Assembly (NCBI RefSeq): GCF_002878395.1
Contig: NC_061121.1
Coordinates: 49,971,019-50,035,018 of the forward strand
From: Capsicum annuum
Taxonomy: Eukaryota > Streptophyta > Magnoliopsida > Solanales > Solanaceae
Length of the DNA stretch: 64,000 nt
Direction of reading: 5' to 3'
Of the stretch, positions 11,524 to 24,700 are shown piece by piece (position 1 is the first letter of the stretch; every line of letters begins with the position of its first letter). The notes under the pieces were generated by a model. It was given only the letters and a program-made list of their open reading frames with translations. It was not told where the DNA came from and did no database searches. Made by a program: the position numbers and the translations under genes.

Positions 11524-11578
11524 AACCGGGGAATGCCCCGAGGTAATTTGTATTTATTCACCGGGGAATGCCCCGAAG
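11524..11578 (+). repeat. Paired CGGGGAATGCCCCG palindromes
   Basis: The imperfect palindrome CGGGGAATGCCCCG occurs twice, about 38 bases apart, in the solo LTR, within a short direct duplication that also repeats GTATTTATT. Each can form a 5-bp G/C stem. Confidence 0.7.
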
Positions 11579-12108
11579 AATTCTGTAGGCGGAAAATGAT
11601 CGTGATGAAGGCCCGCGGCGTCGGGTAAGACATTGGAGCTTAGTCTAGATTTAGTTTAGACTAGGATTTATATTTTCGTATTTTTTTTGGGACTATATAA
11701 TTGGACTTTACTTTTTTTGGACGGCTTTGTTTTGTTTATTGTTTTTGATTATTTTTGCGTTATTTTGTGTGGTTGATACATTTCGTAATGCCAAAATAGT
11801 TGATACACTCTACCCAAGCGACCGTGGTTGAACCACGGGATCGAGGGGTGCCTAACACCTTCCCCTCGGTCAACAGAATTCCTTAGCCGGAATCTCTATT
11901 CGCAAACCGATTTAAGAGTCAAATGGTTTTGAAAAGGATTTTCCAAAGGTGACTTGGCACATCGGATTATGCCAAGTGGCGACTCTGAATAAAAATGTAA
12001 ATAATCCTTTTCCGAAACAAACTTTCACTTCTTGTCACTTAAATAATAAAACCCTTTCGACCCTTAAAATATACCATTTTTTGGAGTACGAAAAAAAGTG
12101 GTGTGACA

Positions 12109-13008
12109 CTATATATTTTCAAAACCATATACACCAAATATACAAAAATCAGAGTCATCCATACCTCCCAGATACACACATATTCCGAATTACTCAATCA
12201 AATAAAGCAGACTTATAACCATATCACTCATACATATATTGATAATATTTATACTTTACAAAAATTATTAAATACAAAACCTATCCAGAGTAAAGATTTA
12301 GCAAAACAACACCAAGGATATATTACACAAAAATGTCAAAACTATAACAAACTTATTGCTTTGTCTGGCACTAGTGAAAACTTAATTGCTTCATGTTACT
12401 AATATGGACTATTATCTACAGTTTACACAATTACCGGAGAAGAGTTAACAGGAATTCCAGATATTCACAAAAGATTTATGGATTATAAAAGGATTACGAA
12501 GGGACAGTTACTCTATGTTCGTTTCTAATCAGAACCAACAGAAATATTATTTGATGAAATAAAACAGACATTTACTGTTGTCAAGATAGAAATGACACGA
12601 TATTATAATATCCCTAAAGAAATATGCGAACAAGAAGAGATAACCAAAAATCAAATATCAGACTTCTACCAAAACAAGAGAGTTATTGGACTTAGCAGTA
12701 TATTGACTGAGTTAGCAAATAATTATATAAATCAAAACCCAGTTTGGATTTACTATAACATAAATCAATTATTAGTTTACTCTACTTGTAAAAATATTAG
12801 AGAAAATGATAGAGAAGAGATAAGAAAATGGGTCATAACGATCCTAAAACTAGAAGAATTACTAGTCACAAGATCTATTACAAAAGAAGTTATTTCAGAA
12901 GAAGCTATGGATCAATTCTGTAAACAGGTTGGCCAAAGATACGATGACCACATATGCCGCAGATGTAGTGGAAGACACAACTTTATTCCAGATGTGATGC
13001 TACAATAG
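12109..13008 (+). pseudogene. EPRV ORF4 3' part, transactivator-like
   Basis: After the LTR, viral coding resumes. A frameshift occurs in the first 150 bases. Then one frame runs to the stop at 13006-13008 with only two internal stops (near 12400 and 12526). Recognisable segments are KDLAKQHQGYITQKCQNYNK, TGEELTGIPDIHK, EILFDEIKQTFTVVK, and a Cys/His cluster near the end (HICRRCSGRHN). The last 138 codons (12592 onward) are uninterrupted. The combination fits ORF4 of solendoviruses from general knowledge of the family. The promoter starts right after it, and the last 60 bases are duplicated at 3781. Confidence 0.72.
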
Positions 13009-13331
13009 CAAGAAGATAAAAAAAGCAGCAAATACGACAAGAAGAAAATAACAACAGATCAATAATAGAGAAATAAAAGACAAAGGACACAAGTTAGAAA
13101 GCGAAATATGGAAGAATAGTTAGTTTTTCTTAACTTATTCTTACATAAAATGTATAGCACTATTAGAATGCCATTATTACTCTTGACTTTTTGGCACCTA
13201 TCATTACTAGTCTTAATAGCCTTTAAGACTTTTTGATTTCTACTTTTTGTAAAGTAGTTTTTGTAGAATTATATTAGGACAGGCGTAAAGTAAAATAGTA
13301 TACGCGTTTTCATTTTTAGGTTATAAATAGA
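13009..13331 (+). promoter_or_regulatory. EPRV promoter, second copy
   Basis: This intergenic stretch, between the ORF4 stop and a TATA box (TTATAAATA, 13321-13329), matches the first promoter copy with few differences. It contains direct short motifs such as ACTTTTTG (twice near 13185 and 13245). It would drive the full-length RNA. The long leader follows, as in an undeleted genome. Confidence 0.72.
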
Positions 13332-13345
13332 CAAGCATCCGCTCA

Positions 13346-13351
13346 AATAAA
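13346..13351 (+). terminator. AATAAA poly(A) signal of the EPRV RNA
   Basis: AATAAA lies about 17 bases after the second TATA box. Pararetroviral RNAs are ended by a signal near the start of the leader. The first promoter copy has lost this site by deletion. If transcription starts the usual 25-32 bases after TATA, the signal lies at or just before the start site. Confidence 0.5.
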
Positions 13352-13446
13352 GAGGAAGTCTTCATAAGTTGAAGCAAAACCCTCTCTTGTGTACAAAAAA
13401 CTTTTGAATTATTTAATAAAAACAGGTATATTTTTAAGGAAAAGCT

Positions 13447-13530
13447 ATGAATCGTCAAACAACTATGGAAAATCTAGAATTATCAGATTTACCAGAACAG
13501 GTATTTATATTTGTGATTATGAATAGCTAA
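13447..13530 (+). CDS. EPRV leader short upstream ORF, 27 codons
   Basis: The first ATG of the leader opens a 27-codon ORF rich in acidic residues and ending in hydrophobics. Caulimovirid leaders commonly carry a short ORF followed by a large stem that ribosomes shunt across. The region after it (13640-13760) has inverted short motifs, but I cannot fold it reliably by hand. Probably non-functional in this copy. Confidence 0.4.
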   Translation: MNRQTTMENLELSDLPEQVFIFVIMNS

Positions 13531-13884
13531 ATTCATAAATTCCTAACAATTATGATATGATAAAATAAGTTCATGTTAGTTACTTTATAGTAGAATTATT
13601 CGAAGAATAACATGTTAAGAAGTTTACTGACAAAGTGGAAAAAGGAGAAAAATCCCTAAGAACTATGCCATCCTAAAGGTGAAACCGGTGAGGCAAGAAA
13701 GCTGTGATAAGGGAGTAGCCAAAGTAGAGGCGCTGTTTAAGGGAAAAGTATCAAGATTACCATGCTAATAGTGACTGAAGAACATGTTATTTAAGAATAA
13801 TCTAGTATATAGTAATCTAAAATGATCATATTTTGTTATGTGTATGATTGAAGGGAATATTTTGAAAAAAGCATCATATGAAAA

Positions 13885-14091
13885 ATGAATACTTATTTAT
13901 CTGATGAAATGATAGATAAATTCAAAATACTTGTTTTGTATGTACTTAAGGATATAGAAATTGTAGATATAAGAAAAATCATATTAGAAAAAATATTTGA
14001 TAAATATTTTATGACTAGAATAAATTACATACCACGCCTACCTACCTACTCTTACAAATACTTACATACCAAACCTACACATCAACCATGA
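13885..14091 (+). CDS. EPRV leader small ORF A1, 68 codons, unknown function
   Basis: The ATG at 13885 opens an uninterrupted 68-codon ORF. Its first half (MIDKFKILVLYVLKDIEIVD, then IRKIILEKIFD) is helical and hydrophobic/charged. It closely resembles the start of ORF B1 at 14340, so the two are paralogues. The stop overlaps the next ATG as ATGA at 14088-14091, the arrangement of a compact coupled pair. I do not recognise the protein. A fragment of this ORF is duplicated at 3614-3780. Confidence 0.5.
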   Translation: MNTYLSDEMIDKFKILVLYVLKDIEIVDIRKIILEKIFDKYFMTRINYIPRLPTYSYKYLHTKPTHQP

Positions 14092-14291
14092 TAAATTATG
14101 TATATTTAGAATATTGAAAAATGGATATGAAAAATATACAATTAGTAGAAAAACTAATGGAAACTAATCTAGAAAAATACATGAGAACTAAGGATATAAA
14201 ATATATAGAATTCCTTAATGAAAATATACAAGAATTATTAAGATTAAAACAAACAACTAATAAATACTATGATAAAGCATTTAATTACTAG
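14088..14291 (+). pseudogene. EPRV leader small ORF A2, broken by one stop
   Basis: This ORF starts in the ATGA overlap with A1 and reads MINYVYLEY, then a TGA at codon 10, then continues in frame for about 57 codons (RTKDIKYIEFLNENIQELLR) with heptad-like leucines. It resembles ORF B3 (14862-15098), which begins MIDYVYLKYW. The matching two-gene order suggests a duplicated module. Function unknown. Confidence 0.5.
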
Positions 14292-14339
14292 AATCCAATT
14301 TCAAGTTATCCAAGTTATTCGTAGAAACCTAAGCATAAT

Positions 14340-14555
14340 ATGAATAATATGATAAGTTATATATCTAATGAAACTAAGATACTTGTTTTATATATCATAA
14401 AAGACTTAGAATTAGAAGACATAAAGAAAATAATATGGGAAAAAATATTTGATTTTGAAGATGAGTTACTAAGTACTAATTGGATAGAAGATGAATTAGA
14501 AAATATAGATTTCTATGGTAGAAATTATTATTCAGATGAATATTGTACAGATTAA
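14340..14555 (+). CDS. EPRV leader small ORF B1, 71 codons, paralogue of A1
   Basis: It starts at ATG 14340, directly after a copy of the leader-end motif (AAGTTATCCAAGTTATTC near 14300). The segment TKILVLYIIKDLELEDIKKI parallels A1. The C-terminus is acidic and differs from A1. It is uninterrupted. Function unknown. Confidence 0.5.
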   Translation: MNNMISYISNETKILVLYIIKDLELEDIKKIIWEKIFDFEDELLSTNWIEDELENIDFYGRNYYSDEYCTD

Positions 14556-14557
14556 AA

Positions 14558-14860
14558 ATGCTAGAATATATTCAAAGAGTTAGAGAAAAACAAAGTTGGC
14601 TATACGAAGAAATTAATTATAGAAACCAGCTTGGAAAAGGAAGAGAACAATTGAAAAAAAGATTAATTTGGAAAAATAAAACCACAAAACAACTAGAATT
14701 AAAAGACAGTTTAGAATATAATTTAGACATAAAATTATTCATAGAAGAAAAGGACATGATAATTAACGAAATAGATAGCCTAGAATTTAATATCAGATAT
14801 AGTACAATTAGAATAAATTATTACAAAGAAATTTGCAGTATTACAACCACTTTAGGATAA
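14558..14860 (+). CDS. EPRV leader small ORF B2, 100 codons, coiled-coil-like
   Basis: The ATG at 14558 lies just after the B1 stop region. The protein is strongly charged, with long Lys/Glu/Leu stretches (REQLKKRLIWKNKTTKQLEL) suggesting coiled coil. There is no clear counterpart in module A, so it was either lost there or gained in B. Uninterrupted. No family recognised. Confidence 0.5.
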   Translation: MLEYIQRVREKQSWLYEEINYRNQLGKGREQLKKRLIWKNKTTKQLELKDSLEYNLDIKLFIEEKDMIINEIDSLEFNIRYSTIRINYYKEICSITTTLG

Positions 14861-14861
14861 A

Positions 14862-15098
14862 ATGATAGACTATGTGTATTTAAAATATTGGAGACAAGAT
14901 ATGGAAGAAATAAGATTAATAGAAATACTTACGAAAGAAAATTAAGTTGAATATTTTAGAACAAAAGATATAGAATATTTAGAATACCTTCAAAATAATA
15001 CACAAGAATTGCAAAGACTAAGAGAAAAAATCAAAGAATATTAAAATAAAACATTTAATCAAATACCATCCAATCAGCCCCCAAGATATGAACATTAA
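14862..15098 (+). pseudogene. EPRV leader small ORF B3, broken, paralogue of A2
   Basis: It reads MIDYVYLKYWRQDMEEIRLI and, in the same frame after a TAA, RTKDIEYLEYLQNN and a second stop before ending at 15096-15098. The similarity to A2 is clear in order and spacing. It lies just upstream of the leader end. Function unknown. Confidence 0.5.
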
Positions 15099-15185
15099 TA
15101 AAATTAAAATAAATAAACTAAAAATAAAAATGTTTAGAGAAGTTAAGAAATCACGCACAAACAAAAATAGATCCATTAGAGCTAT

Positions 15186-15231
15186 AATAGATCTATTTAA
15201 GTTACCCAAGTTATCCGCATCCCCTACATTT
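15186..15231 (+). other. EPRV leader end, truncated at the primer-binding site
   Basis: ATAGATCTATTTAAGTTACC and the following bases match 4160-4205 of the first copy. Identity stops at CCTACATT, exactly where TGGTATCAGAGC should begin; the next bases are unrelated host-like DNA. This marks the right edge of the EPRV insertion. Confidence 0.8.
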
Positions 15232-16122
15232 TTCGATTCATTTTTCTTTTCTATTATTCATGTATGTGCTCTATTGATGAACTTAAAAAAAAAAAATTTC
15301 TCTTATTTCTCAAAATTGTATTTTAGAAATGTAATGACGACAAGAATAGAATGATATAGATACGACAAACTGAAATGTAAAAATTGATTCCCTAGTTATC
15401 ACTATTAGTAATTTACTATCCTTTCCTATTTCCTCATAATTATCAGTAGTTACAATTTAACATCAAAAGATATACTTACAATTAAGTTGATGTATATTAT
15501 GAACATGTGTCATACCCCTTCAAATTCTTTATGATGAAGAATTAGTGCAAGCATATATTTTTGTATGGCCCCTTGACTTTCATTATTAGTTAATTGATGA
15601 AATTTTAAAGTTTTAATTGTTTTTCAGTTTTCAAATTAATTAGAAATTACTGTTACCACCTTTTCACATATAGATTATGACAGTTTCTTATCCATGCAAA
15701 ACAATGCAATTCTTGTGATTTTAGCGTAATTACTGAGAAATGTAAATAACTAGAGGAAATAGTAATTGTCATATTTATTTTTGTAAAATAATAATTATAA
15801 TAACAATAATAAGTAAATTAAATTTGGAGGAATTATCCAAAAAAAGAAAAAAAAATATTCTTTTGGCCAAATAATGGTGTCACATCACTTTTCTAATGCC
15901 TAACTTCATATATGTATTGATGGTGAGAATTGAAAGTTTGAGTTTCAAAATATAAATTTAATTATATTTTTTTGAAATATAGAGAATGCGAGTCCTAATA
16001 ATAGCTAAGGATCCTGATAATTTATTTTGTAGCATCTTTTAAAATTAGTTTTTAAATTTTCTTATTTTATTATTTAAACATTGTATATAACGAAGATACA
16101 AAATCAAAATAATATTTTAATT
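15232..16122. other. AT-rich spacer without recognisable gene
   Basis: No long ORF, domain or repeat was recognised. Homopolymer A/T tracts are frequent. It is probably the host flank of the EPRV. Confidence 0.5.
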
Positions 16123-16415
16123 GAGAAAATGCTCTGTTTCTACCCTGAACTATACACGAATTGCCGCGACACACCCGAACTTTAGCAGAGTCCTATTACT
16201 CCCTGGACTAATTAAAACCGTATTTTTTGCAACCTTAGTACCTACGTTGACCTTCAGTGTGTTGATTCACTAATGTGCCACGTATGTTTCACGTAGGCAC
16301 TAAGGTTGCCAAAAATACGGTTTTAATTAGTCCAGGGGTAATAGGATCCTCTTAAAGTTCGGGTGTGTCTCAGCAATTTCGTGTATAGTTCAGGATGGAA
16401 TCTGAGCATTTTCTC
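16123..16415. mobile_element. Long-hairpin MITE, Mutator-like
   Basis: Arms begin GAGAAAATGCTC and end GAGCATTTTCTC, and almost the whole 293 bp folds on itself. For example GACTAATTAAAACCGTATTT pairs with its reverse complement near 16315-16340. The flanks carry TTTTAATT at 16115-16122 and 16417-16424, an 8-bp duplication (8 of 9 if a 9-bp one is assumed). Long terminal inverted repeats with 8-9 bp duplications suit a non-autonomous Mutator-like (or hAT-like) element. No transposase. Confidence 0.8.
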
Positions 16416-16613
16416 TTTTTAATTTATGAACTCTTAATCACAATATATTTATTGTGTTTTGATATATTATTTATATATATTAAATAAAATTTTTAGTAAA
16501 AAATAAATAAATTTGTATCATCTACATAGAGATAGATAAAATCAAGTATTCCTAAAAGATCATAAATTCTCAAAGAGTGAAAACTTTGAATAAACTACAC
16601 AACTAATCTATAA

Positions 16614-17679
16614 TCTATAATATATTAAAAGTGGGAACACCCTTAGAAAAATGATTTGAACTTTTTATCCTTCATTAAAAGACTCTCCTTTAGACAAAAC
16701 TGTCTTTTCACTATTTTCTTCAATTTATTATTTAATTATTTTTATTATATTAGCTAGACTCCTAAAATATATGAGGCTCCTAAAATATATGGAAGGAGAA
16801 TCAATTGATATTTTTCTTTTTACTGATTAATTAGAAAAATACTCCTAAAATAGGATAGAAAAATACCCCTAAAATAAGACTCTATTAAGAAAATAGTTCT
16901 ATAAATATTGAGATGCACGTTAAACTAGAGAAGAAATCGGTTTACTTATTGAGAAAATATGATTGATGCTCATCTAACTTGATTCGATTGCATGCCTAGA
17001 TTGGTGGATGCTTAATTTTCTAACCATCAACTTCTTCACTGTTTTTGTCAACATAATAGAATTCAACGTATGTGTATATATATTTTCTTTGTTTTCATTC
17101 AAGTCATTCTTAGTGTCAAAATTTTTGGTTAGACACTAATTATTTTCATCAAAACTGAAGCTTTGTGATCACTACTGTATTATTTTATTATAGTTTACAG
17201 TTGTAGATGAATTTACAGGTGGCAAATGAATGTCGGTCGGCTTTGAGAATTTTTTTAGCTAAAGATTAGGTTTAATTGTATTGTTTCGATTTTGAGAAAT
17301 TTTTTTGTATAAAGGTAAAGTTTAGTTGTATTATTTGATATCTCTATTATCATATTATTTTGTTATAGTTTACATCCGGTAGAGGAGTATCAGATAAATT
17401 TGAGAAAATTTTTGTGTAAAAGTTAGATTTAGTTATATTATTTTGATGACTCTATCATTGTATTGTTTTGTTGCAGTTTACAGGTGGTAAATGAATGTAG
17501 ATCGTCTTTGAATTTTTTTTTTTTTGGTAAAAGTTAGGTTTAATTAAATAAATCCTTCAAAATACGTTGAATTTAATTATTGTATTCATCTTTATTATTT
17601 AAATAAATATTCTATTTAGTGTAACGTTTAAATTCAATAAAGTGAGGTACACGCGCGAGGAGCGTACACCTAAACTAGT
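16614..17679 (+). mobile_element. Non-autonomous Helitron-like element
   Basis: The 5' end reads A|TCTATAATATATTAAAAG and the 3' end CTAGT|T at 17675-17679. About ten bases before the end lies a GC-rich hairpin (GTACACGCGCGAGGAGCGTAC region, 17648-17668, arms GTAC(A)CGC/GCGTAC). TC start, CTRRT end, a 3' hairpin and insertion between A and T are the Helitron signature. No Rep/helicase is present. Inside (17180-17540) a block containing TTACAGGTGG and AAATGAATGT is repeated imperfectly two to three times. Confidence 0.7.
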
Positions 17680-18580
17680 TATAAATAATGTTATGAATTT
17701 AAAGTATTAACTTTAATTTTTTAAATTTGAAAAGTAAAAAAAAATCTTAACCCACCCTTTGCACTTGAATATTAGTAAAAATTACATACTTATTTAATAA
17801 AATACTCGCGCGATCCATTTTACAAGTTACTATATTATGCAATATAAGTATTACTATTTAATAGTAATTAAATCAGATGTTTTATTTGTTATATTTTATT
17901 TAGTATAAGGGTAAAATTGTGATCTAACTTTAATTAAGTGGCTTTTCATTTTAGAATAGTTAAGATATTGATTGATTGCACTCATATTTTGTGATCTTAA
18001 GCTCCATAGCTCTGAAAATAATCGATAGCTTCCTACGTTTAGCTATAATTGTCTTCTCTTCAATTTGCTTATTGTAGGGCATCTGCATTTTACTCATTCC
18101 CAAACATTGTACTCATACTTTGTGATCTTAAGTTCCGTAGCTCCCAAATACATTTTTTTTTGGTTAATCTATATTTTGTGATCTCAATAACATAAACAAT
18201 CTCTACATATTAATCTTCATTACAATCTCTACATATTAATCTTCATTTTTTTTTTCTAAAACAAGCAATAACTATAAGAAGCATTGATTCTTTTACAGAA
18301 AAAAAAGGAAAAAAGTAAAGGGACTTTAGAAAAAAGGGAAATAGTAAAGGGACTTTTTTTTTTCTTATTCTTTTTTATTAATGAAAAGAGGGTGATGGGA
18401 GTACGTACTACGTACAGAATAACATTTAATTACCAAAAACTTAAAGGGGTATTAGTGAACTTAATCATGAATTAGAAAACCAATTCTAACCCGTAGGTCT
18501 CGTTATTACCCACAAAAACTCATAACCACATTATTATTAGTGGTTGCTTTTGCTTCAAAACCTCGAGAATTCCGTTCTAA
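17680..18580. other. Spacer upstream of GAPC with short repeats
   Basis: This AT-rich DNA contains two related phrases around TTTGTGATCTTAAG (near 17988 and 18119, with a shorter TTTTGTGATCT at about 18175) and a tandem 26-bp duplication (separate entry). The last few hundred bases may act as the GAPC promoter. No gene seen. Confidence 0.4.
18196..18247. repeat. 26-bp tandem duplication
   Basis: Two identical head-to-tail copies beginning ACAATCTCTACATATTAATC. Confidence 0.85.
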
Positions 18581-18583
18581 ATC

Positions 18584-18595
18584 TATATTTATAAG
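18584..18595 (+). promoter_or_regulatory. TATA-like box of GAPC
   Basis: TATATTTATAAG lies about 110 bases before the GAPC ATG, leaving room for a roughly 80-base 5' UTR. It is the best TATA candidate close to the gene. There is no direct proof of the start site. Confidence 0.45.
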
Positions 18596-18701
18596 CAAAT
18601 CCCATTGTAATATTGCACTCTACTACTAAAAACTTTTCCTAGTAAAAGATTACTCAACTTCTTAAAACTCTTGTTTATTTATTTATAGTGTTATAAGCAT
18701 C

Positions 18702-22207
<3,506 letters not shown>

Positions 22208-22559
22208 ACGGTTAATTTTCCTCGTGATGGCGGTTGGTTGGTTATAGTTGAGCAGAGAAGAATTGAAGAAGCTCTGGAATAATAGAGGAGTAGAGATCAG
22301 TGCACTATATGCAGAACAAATCTTTTCTGTTATTTTTGGAGTTTTATAAAAAAGTTTTGAGATTTTTTCAAGAGGATTTTTTAATGTTATAGTTCAGTAT
22401 GAATAATAAGATGAATGAATGTGTTTTGCTCTTATTTTTTGTTAGAAAGGTGCAATTTTGGTACATTAAGAGATATTTCTTTTTGTGCAAGTTGAATGGT
22501 CGACTTGCAACTTTCAATTGAATGGCAGTAGTCAGTATTGCTCATGTTCAGCTTCATTG

Positions 22560-22628
22560 CTTTGTTAACGGAGCTTGCCGTACAATAGACCCTTCTTGTC
22601 CGACCTTTCCTTGGATCCTGCCCATACA
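22560..22628 (+). mobile_element. SINE fragment (TS/SolS type) downstream of GAPC
   Basis: GTACAATAGACCCTTCTTGT followed by CCGACCTTTCCTTGGATCC is the 3' body of the same SINE class in plus orientation. Neither head nor tail is complete. Confidence 0.6.
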
Positions 22629-22958
22629 AAACCAATCTCTCTCAAAATTTGATATCAAGAACATATTATACATCACTTATTGTTAGTACTTTAATTTAGG
22701 CATTCGATGTTTTGAACGACTCACAAACTGATTAATTTGAATTCATGCTAGAGAGGTCCACTTGGTAAATACATAATAAATCAATTAAGAACTTATTTAA
22801 CTCAAAACCATTCTTTGTTGCCATAGCTTTGAAAACATATAAGAAAAATAAATGCCAAACATAAGCTTCATAATTTGATGAAAGGATGGAATTGGCATAT
22901 GCGACTAAACACTGGCAAACCTTATTATAAAGAGGGGCAAACCTTATTATAGACTAGA
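22629..22958. other. Spacer between GAPC and copia element
   Basis: AT-rich, no gene recognised. A short direct repeat around GGCAAACCTTATTATA (22914 and 22936) lies just before the copia insertion. Confidence 0.5.
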
Positions 22959-23213
22959 TGTTAACATTGGCCCAAAGCAGTCCACAACGGAGCCCAACTC
23001 CAGATTCATACCCGAGCCCAATTCAATATTTGCACTCTTTTATTTTGCAATATTTTATGTACACATAAAAGACATTTGGACTATTCTAGAAGATGGATTT
23101 TCCATATATTTTGATTGAATAAAATAGTTGAGTTTTCTCTCTCTTCGTCTTTACGAGTTCTAGGGTTTCTTGCCCACATTTTGATGGCAATCTAGAGTTG
23201 TGAAGCTCTAACA
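22959..23213 (+). repeat. 5' LTR of the copia element
   Basis: 255 bp, TGTTAACA...CTCTAACA. It contains TTTTGATTGAATAAAATAG, which holds the AATAAA poly(A) signal, and a TC-rich CTCTCTCTTCGTC leader. Differs from the 3' copy by an indel and several substitutions. Confidence 0.88.
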
Positions 23214-23522
23214 TGATATCAGAGCAGTGATACGTGATCCTCCCCTCTTCCTCTTTCTTCCGATACTACCCGTGATGGATTTTGTTGAGATAATTTCAAG
23301 TGCGTTTTTCGGTTTCCATGGAGTTTTCGGTGGATTTCTCATCGAAGTTCTTGTATGACAAGTCGTTACTTCTTCAGGTCACGAAAAGGGCGGTGATCGA
23401 TTTTTTTACTTCGATACTCATATTTACTGTGTAGTTGTTGATATAGATTCCGTGACCTTATCGATTTCTTTGCTCACAATCTTTGTAAATTTGTTCTAGT
23501 TGAATAGATAGTTATTATAGCT

Positions 23523-24700
23523 ATGGCTACAGATAACACGAATAGTAGTGTGGGTTTTGATGAGTTTACTGTTTCCCAACTCATCTCCTATACTTACACT
23601 CTTCTGACAATCCTGTCACTCACTTAGTATCTCCTCTTTTAGATGGTACTGGTTATTATTTGGTGGAAGAATATGCTGACTGCCTTGTCTGCCAAAAACA
23701 AGATGGGAATAGTTACTAGGGCTGTGACCAAAACTAGCACCTAACTCCTCTTATTTCCCTTTTTATGAAAGGTACAATAACATGGTTATTGCCTGCTTTC
23801 AACTGATTTAGCAACTAGTGTTATATATTTTGACTCTGCTAAAGATATTTTGTCTAATATTAAGGAGAGGTTTGGCCAATTCAATAGAAAAAAAAATATA
23901 TCCCAATCTAAAGAGAAATCAATTCCACCATCCAAGGCTCTTCAAGTATAGCATCTTATTTTACTAGGATGCGTAACCTTTGGGATGAGTTAAATACCTC
24001 TTATGCTGGCCCTGTCTGTACATGTGGGGCTTTGGGAAAGGTCATGGAACAACAAAAGTTATTTCAGTTTCTTAGTGGGCTCAATAAGAAATATTCTCTG
24101 TGTAAAGCAATCTGCTGATGATGCCCACACTACCTTCCCTCAGCAGTTCATATTCCATGCAGCAACATGTTGAGAAACAAAAGGAATCATGTGGCCCAAT
24201 TCCCAGTTTCTCCAATAATTCTTCAACTTTTCATACAGTTTCACATAACAGTTCTTATGGAAGAGGGTATAACCAGAGATTTTAGTTTGAACCAAAGAGA
24301 AATCTCACCTCTTCATTTCAAATTGATTAAAAAAGAAACTACAATTCCAACACTCTCAATTCCTACCACAATGATGGTAGAAGGCCCCCAATTTCCAACA
24401 TTGGTCCCACTTCACCACTTTTTTTGTAAATATTGCAAAAAATCTGGATATCTCACTGAGAAGTGTTACAAACTTCACGGCTATCCTCCAGACTTCAAAT
24501 TCACAAAAAAAAGAAATCTGTCTCTTTTGCTCAATATGACGCCCAACTTGCTAAACCTATAATTTACTTCTTGAAACTTGATGATGGAGATTTTAGGTTG
24601 ACAAAGGACCAATTTCAACATTATCAGCATTTGCAACATTTACACCACACATTTAACAACAACTCTTCATCTATAAATCACATCACTCCTGATTATTAAA
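23523..24700 (+). pseudogene. Copia gag, broken
   Basis: It begins MATDNTNSSVGFDEFTVSQL at 23523. Frames then shift repeatedly through recognisable copia gag segments (a Trp-Lys-Asn-Met-Leu-Thr-Ala-Leu region near 23665, FTRMRNLWDELN near 23965, ACTCGALGKVMEQQKLFQFL-like near 24010). A zinc-knuckle-like motif, FCKYCKKSGYLTEKCYKLHG, lies around 24425-24480 with Tyr at the usual His position. Gag would form the virus-like particle. Confidence 0.75.

Larger units (their letters stand above)
9874..12108 (+). mobile_element. Solo LTR (probably Ty3/gypsy type) inserted in EPRV ORF4
   Basis: The 2235-bp block begins TGTAGACACGTAATTTTG and ends AAGTGGTGTGACA, the TG...CA form of an LTR. It is flanked by CTAGA (9869-9873) and CTATA (12109-12113), a 5-bp target duplication with one mismatch. 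ORF4 coding resumes on the far side, so this is an insertion. No PBS, PPT or pol is present, so it is a solo LTR left by LTR-LTR recombination. Inside are a C/T/A-rich front (9950-10440), GA-rich repeats (10440-10800), and a G/C-rich tail with the phrase TGGCGACTCTGAATA near 11980. Placement in a named family is not possible by eye. Confidence 0.8.
3310..15231 (+). mobile_element. Endogenous pararetrovirus (Caulimoviridae, solendovirus-like), rearranged, with solo LTR inside
   Basis: Plus-strand order is promoter, tRNA-Met primer-binding site, capsid-like ORF1, 30K movement-like ORF2, protease/RT/RNase H ORF3, transactivator-like ORF4, second promoter, long leader. This is the four-ORF layout known for solendoviruses such as tobacco vein clearing virus. 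The promoter with the ORF4 tail is present twice (3781-4160 and 12955-13331), so more than one genome length is inserted. The left edge is scrambled: an inverted RNase H fragment abuts a leader fragment. All large ORFs carry stops and frameshifts, so this copy cannot encode a working virus. Composition is extremely A-rich on the plus strand, unlike the surrounding DNA. Genus assignment is inferred from layout and motif resemblance, not from an alignment. Confidence 0.88.
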
